Source: Desulfosporosinus sp. FKB
GTDB lineage: Bacteria > Bacillota > Desulfitobacteriia > Desulfitobacteriales > Desulfitobacteriaceae
Direction: 5' to 3'
DNA: 64,000 nt
NCBI RefSeq assembly: GCF_002196705.1
Contig: NZ_NADJ01000038.1
Span: 186,001-250,000, forward strand
Within the stretch, counting starts at the first letter, position 1. Every line of letters begins with the position of its first letter. Below, piece after piece: positions 52,907 through 62,817 of this stretch. The position numbers and the translations under genes are program-made. A model generated the notes under the pieces. That model was not told the DNA's origin and ran no database searches. It saw only the letters and a program-made list of their open reading frames with translations.

Positions 52907-54811
52907 TTAATGACAAGATGGAAATAGGGATAAGTCGGTATGAGGCAAAAACAAAGCGGATACATACTCGTCCATAAATGTCGCCCCAACCGATAGTTCA
53001 ACATAAGTCATTTTACGTCCTAACTCTTCCGCTTCCCGCCAGGCAGCTTGAGATAATAAGGCCAACCTTGCTCCTTTTACAGAAGAATTTCCGATGAATT
53101 CAAACCGTTCCGGTTCAAGATCGGGCAATAAACCTATTTGTACGGAATCATGAACATTGAGGTAATTACCAAAACCGCCGGCGATCACGATACGGCCGAT
53201 CATTTCAATATCGACGGCAACCATATTAAGCAAAGAACGAATCCCGGCATAAACAGCGCCTTTGGCACGAATGATGTTTTTTACATCATTTTCAGTGATG
53301 ACAACGTCTTTTTTCCCACCTGCTTGGTGTGCCCAAGCTAAGACAAATTCTTTGTCATCAGCAGTCGCCCGTATGCGTTCAGAGCCTGAGGGATGGCTCA
53401 ATTGAAAGTTTCCTGCCCGGTCAATAATACCGACACTCAATAATTTGGCCACGCAATCAACGAGTCCTGAACCGCAGATTCCGACCGGCAAACATTTTCC
53501 AATTACTTTAAGAGATACATCCAGAGTATCAGAATCTACAATGACCCGCTCGATGGCCCCAGGCATGGCTCTCATGCCAAAGGTTATCCCGCCCCCTTCA
53601 AAGCTCGGACCAGCAGAACATGCGCAAGATACAAGCCAATCCTGATTGCCGAGAACAATTTCACCGTTAGTGCCAATATCGATAAATAATGTAATGTCTT
53701 CTCCGTTGGCTAAATCGGTAATTAACGTTCCCGCAACAATGTCTCCGCCAACATAACTTGCAACCGAAGGATAGCAGTGAACTAATGCCTCGGGTAACAT
53801 ATGCAGTCCAGCATCACGGGCCGTAACAGAAGGTACAGTTGACATAGTCGGAATATAGGGTTCAAGTCGAATGTACTTTGGGTCAACACCTAAAAACAAC
53901 TGGGTCATCGTTGTGTTCCCCGCCACCACGGCACTTGCTATATCTTTTGGACTGATTGAATGACGGCTTAGAAGTTTATCCAGAAGGTCATTGATGGTTT
54001 CTAGAACAGCATGACGTATCACTTGTAAGTTTTCTTCATTTTCGACGGCAAAAACGATCCGAGAAATAACATCGTCTCCGTATCGCGCTTGCTTATTGTA
54101 GGATCCCTGCTGATCAACAATCTGACCACTGGCAAGTTCTATTAAATAAACTACGACAGTAGTAGTGCCAATATCAATGGCCAGCCCAAAAAGAGGGTTA
54201 TCTTGACCTGCTCCAACATTTGTAACCGTAAAACCAGATTCGAGATCTGTTAAAGTGACTGAGACATCCCAATTGGCTTGGCGCAGCGTCTCAGGCAAAT
54301 GTTGAAGAACTGATAAGGGAATGTAGATTGGTTTATCTCCTGCTTTGAGAACACGTCGAAGTTCCATATGAAGCCGAGCCCAATCACTGGTATTCTCCGT
54401 CAAAGTTGGAGCCGACAGCACTATTCTTTGTTTTGTTGCCAGAGGGTGATGCCCAAACTTTTCAAGCAAATCATGTTCGCTTTCCCGTAAAAGTCCTTTT
54501 TGTGAATCTCCTAATAAGACCTGGTGTTCTTGGAGCCTGGATTCAGGAGGCACCTCAATGGTCATGTCGCCTTGAACAATCGTTTTGCAGGCTAACCGAA
54601 CTCCGTTGGAAAGTTGTTCAGGCGTGAGGTTTCCAGTCCCTATTACTTGAGGTTCCCCATTCAGAACGACTACTTTACAGGCACCGCATGTTCCTTTACC
54701 TCCGCACCCTGATTTAATGAATATTTCAGCTTGAGCTGCTGCGGTGAGCAACGATATTCCTATTTCTACTTGAATAATGCGGTCATCGGGCATGAATTTG
54801 ATTTCGGGCAT
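52907..54811 (-). CDS. acsV: Corrinoid activation/regeneration protein (RACo/AcsV)
   Basis: The 634-aa protein has an N-terminal 2Fe-2S ferredoxin domain (C36, C42, C45, C75) and a C-terminal ASKHA ATPase domain (DUF4445) with AIDIGTTTVVVYLI near residue 215 and LFIDIGTNGEIVLG near 375. RACo-type proteins reductively reactivate oxidised corrinoid in the methyl branch. The ATG at 54811 is ten bases after AAGGA; the GTG at 54820 is too close to the ribosome site. Confidence 0.93.
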   Translation of the reverse strand: MPEIKFMPDDRIIQVEIGISLLTAAAQAEIFIKSGCGGKGTCGACKVVVLNGEPQVIGTGNLTPEQLSNGVRLACKTIVQGDMTIEVPPESRLQEHQVLLGDSQKGLLRESEHDLLEKFGHHPLATKQRIVLSAPTLTENTSDWARLHMELRRVLKAGDKPIYIPLSVLQHLPETLRQANWDVSVTLTDLESGFTVTNVGAGQDNPLFGLAIDIGTTTVVVYLIELASGQIVDQQGSYNKQARYGDDVISRIVFAVENEENLQVIRHAVLETINDLLDKLLSRHSISPKDIASAVVAGNTTMTQLFLGVDPKYIRLEPYIPTMSTVPSVTARDAGLHMLPEALVHCYPSVASYVGGDIVAGTLITDLANGEDITLFIDIGTNGEIVLGNQDWLVSCACSAGPSFEGGGITFGMRAMPGAIERVIVDSDTLDVSLKVIGKCLPVGICGSGLVDCVAKLLSVGIIDRAGNFQLSHPSGSERIRATADDKEFVLAWAHQAGGKKDVVITENDVKNIIRAKGAVYAGIRSLLNMVAVDIEMIGRIVIAGGFGNYLNVHDSVQIGLLPDLEPERFEFIGNSSVKGARLALLSQAAWREAEELGRKMTYVELSVGATFMDEYVSALFLPHTDLSLFPSCH

Positions 54812-54947
54812 CTTATTCACATCCTTAATCTACTGAAAAATCCCTTTTACAAATCGGGTACAAACTCTAAAACAATGCTATCCAGATTTGTCATGACTGA
54901 ACTATTAATAATTAAATTGAACCTGCTTACCTAATTTCCGGACAAAA

Positions 54948-56276
54948 TTACCCTAATTGTGATTTGGCAAAAGAAATGATGCCACTAGATTCACGAGGAC
55001 CAACAACTACTTTCCAGCCGGTTAATTCCCCCAGTTTACCGGATATCACGGCGACGTAACCTGGAATAATGATATTTCGATGCTTTACTTTATCGGCAAT
55101 ACCACTAGCTTCCATGGCCTGAGCAATTTTCTCCGGTTCAAATTTTCCTGCTGCATAAGCTGTAAGCACTGAAGTTCCATCCGTATCAATAGGAAGGATA
55201 TAACTTGGAATCTTCGTTGCCTCGACTTCACCTTCCACGCTGTAATAAGTTAAGGAGAAGTTCGTCGTAATATAGAATGGAGAGTTTTCATTCACATCTC
55301 CCACGGTATGAAGCTTTGGTTCAACCTGAATGGGTTTCTGAGGATCAGTGTAAAGGTTTTGCCGTAAGGTCATTAGTGGTAAAATATGAGCTTTGGTACT
55401 TGTGTTTAAAACAATGGCGCTGGCATATTTAGCCACATAAACTGAAGCTTCCATTATTTCATCCAGGGGTTCTGGATTACTGGTATAAGCAACTACCGGA
55501 TAACCAAAGGGCCGGAATTTCTTCTTGATCGCTAAACGACGAAGATGAGTCAGATTCGCCAAGGTTTCTACCGGCTTTCTCGAGCCCGGATCTAAAACAA
55601 ACTCTTTATAACCTAAAGCCTGAGCTTTCTCGGCAAGATCATTCAAAGCGTCTAGGCCTTCAGCTTTTAATATGACAGGGACCGAATTTTCCTTAGCAAG
55701 ATTAACCATAGCTTCATAGTTTTCTGCTGTTGCCTCACCGACTAAGGGTTTGCGGGAGGCTAAAGGTACAAGAGCCGCTTTCAGCGCTGCTGGATCGCTG
55801 CTTAACAAAAGCAACGATTTATCAGTCCCTGCAGCCACCATACCGGCTACTTTTTCAAAACGTGCTGCATCTCCTGATTCATGAACAACAGCAACTCCAT
55901 CGATAGAATAGTGAAGGCCGACGCGATCGAACTCTAACCCGTTAATCTCTTGAACCTTCGCTTCTACATCGGCATCACTTAATGCATCTGAGACTCGAAT
56001 CAGCAACGTCGTAGGATGATAAAAGGTCTTGTCATGACGGAAAAGAACATTTTCGTCTCCAAGGACTGAGTCTTTGCCAAATTTAATAGCTTTAATAGGA
56101 GGGGCAGAGGCTGAATCCAGGGCCTCTTTAGCTGCTGCCGTGACATACGGGCAGGTGTCTAATGCCGCTTTGCCTGAAGCTAAAGCCATGGCAAACGCAA
56201 GACAAGTTGGTACTCCACACTCTCCGCAGTTTTTCTTTGGTAATTGCTTATAAATTTCTAAACCTGTTAGTGCCAT
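54948..56276 (-). CDS. acsC: Corrinoid/FeS protein large subunit
   Basis: The 442-aa gamma subunit has an N-terminal 4Fe-4S domain (C17, C20, C25, C42) in KNCGECGVPTC...CPY, then a TIM barrel and a C-terminal corrinoid-binding region. With AcsD it shuttles the methyl group. The length and motif order are normal. The ATG follows AAAGGGG. Confidence 0.95.
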   Translation of the reverse strand: MALTGLEIYKQLPKKNCGECGVPTCLAFAMALASGKAALDTCPYVTAAAKEALDSASAPPIKAIKFGKDSVLGDENVLFRHDKTFYHPTTLLIRVSDALSDADVEAKVQEINGLEFDRVGLHYSIDGVAVVHESGDAARFEKVAGMVAAGTDKSLLLLSSDPAALKAALVPLASRKPLVGEATAENYEAMVNLAKENSVPVILKAEGLDALNDLAEKAQALGYKEFVLDPGSRKPVETLANLTHLRRLAIKKKFRPFGYPVVAYTSNPEPLDEIMEASVYVAKYASAIVLNTSTKAHILPLMTLRQNLYTDPQKPIQVEPKLHTVGDVNENSPFYITTNFSLTYYSVEGEVEATKIPSYILPIDTDGTSVLTAYAAGKFEPEKIAQAMEASGIADKVKHRNIIIPGYVAVISGKLGELTGWKVVVGPRESSGIISFAKSQLG

Positions 56277-56369
56277 ATTTAAACCCCTTTCTTATTGAGT
56301 ATGGTAAGGAAGCAGACTCGAAGGCCCCTGCGCTTTAAAAACGGGGCCTTAAGTCATAGATCTTTGGCT

Positions 56370-58550
56370 TTACATTAATGGATCAAGATTGAAGCAGGGA
56401 TGCCCATTTTCCTCGAGGAAAGGTATTATTTCCTCAGCGGTAGTTCCGATGGACTCGTCTGCAATTTTATCGATAAAGTCTGCACCTATTCCTTCATCAA
56501 TTGAACGCTGCACAAAATCTTCACGTAGGAATTCCTTTAGTTCTTTAGGCATCCAGATAATACGGGCAATTCCGCCGTCTGCGGGAATAAACTTTTTACT
56601 AAGAATATACGAACGTCCAATGCCCATAAAGCCGGGAGTCTGCATTCCTCCGCCGCAAGTTCCGGCTAAAGTTGAAAAAGTCATTCCGCTGGGAGTCATT
56701 CCGGAGTGTTCGCGAGTTGTAATCATAAGGCCATTTGCTTCCGGAACAATAGCCATAATAGCTTCAAAGCAGCCACAGGAAGTCATTGGCCGATCCATTA
56801 AGGTATAAAGATTAACCTCTTCCAGAGTATTATTCGAAGCTTTATACAAGTAATCGTTACAGGACTGCCACATTCCCTTTAAGTCGTCAATGGCCAGTCC
56901 CTTAGGAATTGGCTGATTAGGACCATTGGGCGCGATTTCATGAGATGCTTTAGCATCCAACCAACTCACCGCACCACAGAGACCAACCCGTTCCGGTGTA
57001 ACAATACAAACGTGATTGGGGGCAAAAGACTGGCAAAGCAAACAAGAATAAAAGTCTTCAACAGATTCATCGGTCAGACTCCTCATGCGGTCGTCGCGGG
57101 ACTTATAACGTTCGCGGGCAAGAACAATGCCTTCATCGACAGCTGCCTGATCGAGCATGATGGTGACTTCAACCCGGTCAATAATAGCCGGAAATTCTTC
57201 CTTTAATTTAGCAATTAAAAGTTCTCCAAAGTGTTTCATTAAGAAACCTTTTGCCCGGGCATCTTTAGAAATCCGTACCCAACACAAATCCCGCTGTGCT
57301 ACGTGCCAAACACCTTCGCCATAATTTGCGAAATAGTGAATTCTGCGTTCAAAAACCCCTTCGAAGTCAGACTGCATCTTACGTCCGTAAATATCAACTT
57401 TAATTCCTAAAGGAAGTTTAGAGCCCTCAGGGACAGTATCAATATCTGGCCCGATCACAGTGACTCGACCATCTTCGATATTGTCGGGACCTACCATTTG
57501 AACAAGCTCGAACGCAGTTGTTCGCCCGCCGCCAAATTCAACGTAGGTATCCCCTTTGCGAATGGTTTCACCTTCGAAGGCCGGACCGAAGTTAACCGGA
57601 ATGGGCAGCTCGATATTTGTTAATTTAATGCCCCGAACTTCCAAGGCTAAAGGAACTAATTTCTCATAATCAGGCTCGGAAATATACCAATCGGGGATTT
57701 GCATATCTTCACCAAGAGTTTGATCTGTCAGAACTGGGAAGCCCATAAAAATCGCGCCCATTTCTGCAGCCACTTTTACATCATCAAGTTCTCCAAGATG
57801 CAGAACGAAAGCCCGAACCCTACGGCGCTGGTAATCACGATGATTTTCTCGTTCCCCTGCAGGAATACCACCAAAAGCAAGACCTGCCCTGAAAGCGTAA
57901 TTTACTGCATGAATTACCTGTGTAAAGTTTCCTAAAGGAAAAGCAATATAATCCTCACCGATTTTAACGTTCTCTTCCAGTAATTGCTCAATAACCTCAT
58001 CGCACAGGAAGATCATAAATCCTTTGCCCATTAAATTATCAATAATTTTCTTAGCAGCTTTTGAATCTTTAGCTCGCCCAAGGATAACCGCCACGCCCGG
58101 AATAGTCCAGTCAACCATCTTGATACCGTGTTTCCGAACGACAGGGTCGCCTAAGAATCCTGTCCACGGTTTAACTTTAGGTTCATCGCCTCTAAGATAA
58201 TGAATCGCCTCAATAACTTCAGCGGCATAAAGAACTGACTCACCCCAAAGTCTGGCATTTTCAAACGTAAGTTCCGTGCGAACCTGATTACGCAAGCGGT
58301 TAAGAATTGGAACTAATTCACCCAGCGTGGTCACCTTTTCACCGGAAAGACATGTGATGACTGGGAGATAATAAGCGGTATCAGGATAACCAATCATCTG
58401 AGCTTCACCGTAATCTTTGATAGCACGATTAAGAAGAATTTCGGCATAGGTCATGGCAATTACGGTTCCATCATAAGCTTTGCGTAATAATTTTTTCGGT
58501 TGATTATTTGGGTCCTTAATAGCTTCTTCATATATTTGTTCCATTGACAT
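56370..58550 (-). CDS. acsB: Acetyl-CoA synthase, alpha subunit
   Basis: AcsB makes acetyl-CoA from CO, a methyl group and CoA at the NiNi-4Fe4S A-cluster. The 726-aa length matches the three-domain bacterial form. Expected A-cluster cysteines are visible in FYSCLLCQSFAPNHVC, ERVGLCGAV and the CGC motif of MTSCGCFEA. It lies directly downstream of acsA by 17 bp, as needed for the CODH/ACS complex. Confidence 0.96.
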   Translation of the reverse strand: MSMEQIYEEAIKDPNNQPKKLLRKAYDGTVIAMTYAEILLNRAIKDYGEAQMIGYPDTAYYLPVITCLSGEKVTTLGELVPILNRLRNQVRTELTFENARLWGESVLYAAEVIEAIHYLRGDEPKVKPWTGFLGDPVVRKHGIKMVDWTIPGVAVILGRAKDSKAAKKIIDNLMGKGFMIFLCDEVIEQLLEENVKIGEDYIAFPLGNFTQVIHAVNYAFRAGLAFGGIPAGERENHRDYQRRRVRAFVLHLGELDDVKVAAEMGAIFMGFPVLTDQTLGEDMQIPDWYISEPDYEKLVPLALEVRGIKLTNIELPIPVNFGPAFEGETIRKGDTYVEFGGGRTTAFELVQMVGPDNIEDGRVTVIGPDIDTVPEGSKLPLGIKVDIYGRKMQSDFEGVFERRIHYFANYGEGVWHVAQRDLCWVRISKDARAKGFLMKHFGELLIAKLKEEFPAIIDRVEVTIMLDQAAVDEGIVLARERYKSRDDRMRSLTDESVEDFYSCLLCQSFAPNHVCIVTPERVGLCGAVSWLDAKASHEIAPNGPNQPIPKGLAIDDLKGMWQSCNDYLYKASNNTLEEVNLYTLMDRPMTSCGCFEAIMAIVPEANGLMITTREHSGMTPSGMTFSTLAGTCGGGMQTPGFMGIGRSYILSKKFIPADGGIARIIWMPKELKEFLREDFVQRSIDEGIGADFIDKIADESIGTTAEEIIPFLEENGHPCFNLDPLM

Positions 58551-58567
58551 CAGACATTCCTCCTTCC

Positions 58568-60586
58568 TTACCAGCCTTGAGCAATTGGGGTCTCATTTTT
58601 CTCTGCTGTTTTCTTATGGATATTAAGTTTCCACGTCCGATACTCCAAAGCATTGAGAAGTTTTTGTGCACCAATAACCGGATCTACTTCAAAAATAAAG
58701 TTTCCTCCAAAAACATCATGGGCAATTTGAGTGGTAATACCATAAACCAAATCGCTTCCTTCAACAGGCGGCAAACTTCCTACATGTGTCGGCAATCCTA
58801 AAGTGACACACCATGTCCCAATGGCAACCGCTTTTTCATGCATGGCTTCAGGAGCTGAGGCCACAAAGGGCACTTTTGGTATATCAACTCCGAGTTCATT
58901 GGCCATGGCAACAGCTAAATCTGAAGCTCTGCTATTGTCAACACACGAACCAACATGGAAAACCAAGGGCAAGCCAGTCGTCAGCTGAGGATTGGCATTT
59001 TCCAGCATTTTCAGGAAAGATTTAAGTCCCTCTCCTGCATAGGCATCGACTGCCAGAGGCGACATTAGGCCAAACTTCGCGAAGGCTCCGGCTGAACAAC
59101 CTGTTGCTATGACAAAAACGTCATTTTTCACAAGTTCTTTTAAGATAGCAACGTGAGATTCGTCTTGGGTTCGCTTCAAGTTGTTACATCCGGCCATTAA
59201 GGCAACTCCCTTAATTTGTCCGCTCAAAATTGCATCGGTGAGAACAGAGATCGGTCGTTCGGGACATACTTTAGAGAAAATATCTGTGAGAGCTTCAATG
59301 CTGAAACCGGCAACCAGTTTATGTCGTTCATTAGGAATGGAAATTTTATTCGGATCCCGCTGTTTATATGCTTCAATAGCGATGTTAACAAGTTTCTGAG
59401 CATCTTCCATTGCTGTTTCTGGTTTAAAGGCGAGATGTTGAGCCCCTGGAGTTTTCATAATACCTTCTGTGGTAATAACTTTAGTATGGAAACATTCCGC
59501 AGCTGTTTGGACTGACGGATAAATACATTGAATATCAACCACCATGGCGTCTAAGGCACCGGTCATGATAGCCATTTCTTGTGAAGCGGAAGAAGTTGCT
59601 AAATAGACTCCTTCTCTCATGAGCAATTCATTTCCCGTACAGCAAATTCCGACAACGTTAATCCCTTCAGCACCAACTTTTTGCGCTTCTGCCTTCATTT
59701 TTCGAGCAGCTGCAACGACCATCTCACTAAGGACTGGATTGTGGCCATGAACTGCAATATTCACCATTTTAGGATCGATTACCCCAAGATTCGCTTCAGA
59801 AACGATAGGTTCGGGAATTCCAAACAAAACATCGCTGAGAGTAGTTCCCACATATTCTCCGGCTAAATCAGCCAGAGCAGTTTTAATTCCGCCGAAAATA
59901 ATATTTACAGGATCGTTGTCAACACCCATTGCCGTTTGCGCAATTAATTCAGTAACGGTACCATCAATTGCTTTGGGCATAACATTGGTATGCTGAAATT
60001 TATTACGACGCCCTTGGGTCATGAAGGAATCGAGAAAAGCTAAAGGACGATCTTGGTAGCGGCCAAAATCTGCATATCCCAGTTCCACAACATCTTTCAG
60101 AATTTCTTTATCCTCTCGATCAAGAGTTGAGATCCCTAACTTTTCAGCCAATTTATGCAGTTTAGCCGTTGATTTTATTTCATAATCCGGGGCGTGACCT
60201 TCTACTAATGCATGAGCGGTATGAAGAACATGGCGTGCGTGCTCCGAGTGAGATGCTGCTCCTCCGGCAATCAGACGTACGAGATTACGAGAAACAATGG
60301 TATAAGCAGATGCACCGCAAATTCCGCGGCTGCCAGGACCTTCTTCCTTTTTAACCCGACAAGGACCAGCGATACAAATTCTGCAGCATACACCTTTGTA
60401 ACCAAAGGTGCACTGCGGTTGTTGAGCTACTACGCGGTCAAAAACTGTTTCGATGTTTTTACCTTCCAGCATTTTTAGCATTTGCAGGGCACCAGGATCT
60501 GATGTACGAACAGGATTTTTCGGATCAACAACTCTTGGTGCATCCGATGGTCGGGCAGTATGGGTTAAATCCCGATATCTAGGCAT
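58568..60586 (-). CDS. acsA: Carbon monoxide dehydrogenase catalytic subunit
   Basis: The 672-aa Ni-FeS enzyme interconverts CO2 and CO. N-terminal cysteines for the D and B clusters are at 59, 67, 68, 71, 76 and 90 (GYKGVCCRICIAGPC). C-cluster ligand motifs occur further on (for example ICCTGNELLMREGV, MAGCNNLKRTQDESH, FHVGSCVDNSRA). Its place before acsB marks it as the CODH of a CODH/ACS complex rather than a free CooS. The ATG follows GAGGAGG. Confidence 0.96.
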   Translation of the reverse strand: MPRYRDLTHTARPSDAPRVVDPKNPVRTSDPGALQMLKMLEGKNIETVFDRVVAQQPQCTFGYKGVCCRICIAGPCRVKKEEGPGSRGICGASAYTIVSRNLVRLIAGGAASHSEHARHVLHTAHALVEGHAPDYEIKSTAKLHKLAEKLGISTLDREDKEILKDVVELGYADFGRYQDRPLAFLDSFMTQGRRNKFQHTNVMPKAIDGTVTELIAQTAMGVDNDPVNIIFGGIKTALADLAGEYVGTTLSDVLFGIPEPIVSEANLGVIDPKMVNIAVHGHNPVLSEMVVAAARKMKAEAQKVGAEGINVVGICCTGNELLMREGVYLATSSASQEMAIMTGALDAMVVDIQCIYPSVQTAAECFHTKVITTEGIMKTPGAQHLAFKPETAMEDAQKLVNIAIEAYKQRDPNKISIPNERHKLVAGFSIEALTDIFSKVCPERPISVLTDAILSGQIKGVALMAGCNNLKRTQDESHVAILKELVKNDVFVIATGCSAGAFAKFGLMSPLAVDAYAGEGLKSFLKMLENANPQLTTGLPLVFHVGSCVDNSRASDLAVAMANELGVDIPKVPFVASAPEAMHEKAVAIGTWCVTLGLPTHVGSLPPVEGSDLVYGITTQIAHDVFGGNFIFEVDPVIGAQKLLNALEYRTWKLNIHKKTAEKNETPIAQGW

Positions 60587-60651
60587 GTTACAACCTCCTC
60601 TTTAATAAGATCCTCTTCTCATACTCTTATTGCTGCTAATGAAAACTCCTG

Positions 60652-61416
60652 TCATCTCCCTTCATCAATAATTTTTTCATAAATTGTATTGAGCTGAACT
60701 CCCAGAGACCCTTCAGGCGATGGAATACTGCCTGTATTGATGGACATTTCCAACAGTTCGTCACTGTAAGGGATGATGCCAACCAGTTGCTCTGTAGAAA
60801 AGTGGTCTCTAAGAAACTTTTCATCGTTCACATTACGAATTTTGTTGCCTATAACAACGATACGAGGAATGCCTAGCTCATGGGCAAGTTGTTGAATTAC
60901 ACGGACAGTTTGCACACTCACCTTGGATGGTTCTGTAACAATTGCTAAAACATCAACACCTAAAGCTGTTCCTCGTGTTAATTGTTCTATTCCAGCACCC
61001 ATATCAAGAATTACGGTATCTTTTTCTCCGAGAATAAGAGAATTAACCAAAGCCTGCAGAAAACTGTTTTCCTTACAATAACAAGAAGTACCGCCGCCTT
61101 TAATATTCCCCATCCGAAAAAAACGAAGTTGTCCAAGAGAGACACAGTAATCATCTAAGATATCATCGACATTAGGATTTAGAGGATAAAAGGCACCAGT
61201 CCCACCCATGCGTTCTTCTATAAGTTCCTTCATATCAACAATAGCTTTCAAATTCGCCAGTACCTCATCAGGAAATCCCAATATCGTCCCCAAGCTTGCA
61301 TCGGGGTCTGCGTCAACTGCTAGTACGGTAATACCTTTTTCCACTAACCAACGGGCAAAATTTGCAGTAAAGGTGGTTTTCCCAACTCCACCTTTACCGG
61401 AGATTGCGATTTTCAT
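60652..61416 (-). CDS. CooC/AcsF-type nickel-insertion ATPase (second)
   Basis: The 254-aa MinD-like ATPase has Walker A SGKGGVGKTTFTANF at 6-20 and the nickel-binding CxC motif (C112/C114 in TSCYCKEN). It is the first gene of the acs operon, 65 bp before acsA, and fits best as the CooC for CODH. It is clearly different from the copy at 52123. Confidence 0.92.
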   Translation of the reverse strand: MKIAISGKGGVGKTTFTANFARWLVEKGITVLAVDADPDASLGTILGFPDEVLANLKAIVDMKELIEERMGGTGAFYPLNPNVDDILDDYCVSLGQLRFFRMGNIKGGGTSCYCKENSFLQALVNSLILGEKDTVILDMGAGIEQLTRGTALGVDVLAIVTEPSKVSVQTVRVIQQLAHELGIPRIVVIGNKIRNVNDEKFLRDHFSTEQLVGIIPYSDELLEMSINTGSIPSPEGSLGVQLNTIYEKIIDEGR

Positions 61417-61534
61417 CTGTCTACCACTCCTTTAGCTGCTATATGCAAGCATTTCCTGGAACAAGCTTTGGGTATATAGTTATATTCTTTTTTTCTTTGT
61501 TTAATCCTGCAAACATTCTGAATTTATTTTAATA

Positions 61535-61560
61535 TTTTTACTTTTTCCATAAAGTAAAAA
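61535..61560 (-). promoter_or_regulatory. AT-rich hairpin upstream of acs operon
   Basis: A perfect 10-bp AT-rich inverted repeat (TTTTTACTTT with AAAGTAAAAA) has a 6-base centre, about 120 bp before the first acs gene. It is too weak for a typical terminator and may be an operator. Confidence 0.35.
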
Positions 61561-61575
61561 GTCGATATAAATTAA

Positions 61576-61607
61576 AATATTCTGTAAATCCATAATATTC
61601 TGTAAAT
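61576..61607. repeat. Two 14-bp direct repeats upstream of acs operon
   Basis: AATATTCTGTAAAT occurs exactly at 61576-61589 and 61594-61607, an 18-bp period. They lie 160-190 bp before the first acs start codon and could be regulator binding sites. Confidence 0.7.
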
Positions 61608-61654
61608 AACTGACTTCTGTTTTAGTATTTGGAATACATTTTCATTTTGCAGTT

Positions 61655-62555
61655 CTATGTATTTATCGGCCAAGGGTGAAAAGCCAAGCCAAATGCACCT
61701 GTTCCGACATGAGTTGCAATGACAGCACCTGCTTCGAATAATCTTACTTCATGTTTTGGAAAGCGCGATTTAAGCTCCTCCATAAGTTCTTCTCCTTCTT
61801 TTGGAATATCGACATGCATTACACATATCCGAAAGCGTTTCCCACTGGATATCGCTCTCGATAATTCATCGAGAACTCGCTGCCAAACCCTTGACCGGGA
61901 ACGGACTTTATCAAGCACATCGATCTGAGCCTGCTGCAGCTGCACCGCCCTATTCGTCCGCCTCGCCGCAGATTCTCCAGAGTATTAACAGTGAACTCGT
62001 TCAGCTAAAGCTGAACATCGGGGCTTCAGATACAATAATGTCCAGTGGACATTATTGCCGAGCCGCCTTTCCCAATAGGAATATTTAGCGGCGAAGGAGG
62101 ACTCTACCCCACGTGAAGTTAACGAAGGACCCACCCCCACTTATAGAAGTGGGGGTCTTAAAAACCGGATAAAATAAAGCTCCAAATCCTTAGGCCGAAG
62201 ATTGAGAATCAAATACAAATATTTTTTTTGTTGGAAGACAGCTCAATTGCCATTTAGGCAGATCTTATAGTACCGCTTATGGCGCTCGAAAGATGAAGAC
62301 TAATTATTTCTTCACCGCCTTGTGAAAACAGAGATTCGCAGGCATTAAGAAAAGCTCCTACTGATGGTTGGGAAGTTGTTGATAAACTATTACTATGATT
62401 AAGCTTTTCGAAATATTGCTCATTCGATAATTCTGTTTCTGGAAAAGTCTCTGTGCCGATAGTCACTAAAAGGGGGACAATAGTAATCCGGAATTGCTGT
62501 ACAATATCATTCGTCAAATATCTTGTTGATTCATAACAATCCCTATTTTTCTCAA
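61655..62555 (-). pseudogene. degV: Broken degV gene (DegV-family lipid-binding protein)
   Basis: Pieces of one DegV protein lie in order on the minus strand but not in one frame. The N-terminus (TTG at 62555, RKIGIV) needs an extra base to join the ESTRYLTNDIVQQF frame, which runs to SGTIRSA at about 62257. The middle is missing. The conserved TLENLRRGGRIG segment follows at about 61986-61946, and VLDKVRSRSRVWQRVL to the natural C-terminus lies in another frame (61920-61655). A structured IS-like relic sits in the gap. The gene cannot make a working protein. DegV proteins bind fatty acids for FakA. Confidence 0.88.
61991..62156 (-). mobile_element. Structured IS200/IS605-like relic inside degV
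   Basis: Read on the minus strand, this stretch has a 10-bp hairpin (62133-62156, arms ACCCCCACTT/AAGTGGGGGT), a GCCGC/GCGGC stem (62062-62092), a perfect 11-bp hairpin (62033-62057, CAATAATGTCC), and then GTTCAGCT/AGCTGAAC followed by GAGTTCAC (62016-61991). It is the longer partner of 39708-39757. The order of stem-loops resembles transposon ends with an omega-RNA-like region, but no tnpA or tnpB is left. Confidence 0.55.
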
Positions 62556-62652
62556 GTTTCTTCTCTCCTCAAAATTCATGCCTGGATTGCCTCATCTGAA
62601 CTGGCTTTTATCTCCTTTCTAATTTAATATCTCTATCTCTGCATAAATAATG

Positions 62653-62681
62653 TTGACAGGATCAAAGGGGTTTGTTATTAT
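62653..62681 (+). promoter_or_regulatory. Sigma-A promoter of tRNA-Pro
   Basis: TTGACA (62653-62658) and TATTAT (62676-62681) are 17 bp apart, 25 bp before the tRNA 5' end. Confidence 0.85.
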
Positions 62682-62706
62682 AGTATTCGTTCTGATAAAC
62701 GAGTTG

Positions 62707-62783
62707 CGGGGCGTAGCGCAGTTTGGTAGCGCGCTTGGTTCGGGACCAAGAGGCCGTGGGTTCGAATCCCGTCGCCCCGACCA
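62707..62783 (+). tRNA. tRNA-Pro (anticodon CGG)
   Basis: A complete cloverleaf has acceptor CGGGGCG/CGCCCCG, anticodon arm CTTGG-TTCGGGA-CCAAG, T loop TTCGAAT, discriminator A and encoded CCA. The anticodon CGG reads CCG proline codons. A strong promoter and a terminator frame it. Confidence 0.96.
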
Positions 62784-62795
62784 TCTGGTATTAGC

Positions 62796-62817
62796 GGATC
62801 TCCAGTTTTGGAGATCC
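62796..62817 (+). terminator. Terminator of tRNA-Pro
   Basis: A perfect 9-bp stem (GGATCTCCA with TGGAGATCC) with a GTTT loop is followed by TTTATTTTTTGG. Confidence 0.9.

Noticed and set aside
61535-61560. Hairpin considered as a terminator of the degV remnant
   Set aside because: All ten pairs but two are A-T and there is no proper T-tract, so termination would be weak; an operator is as likely.
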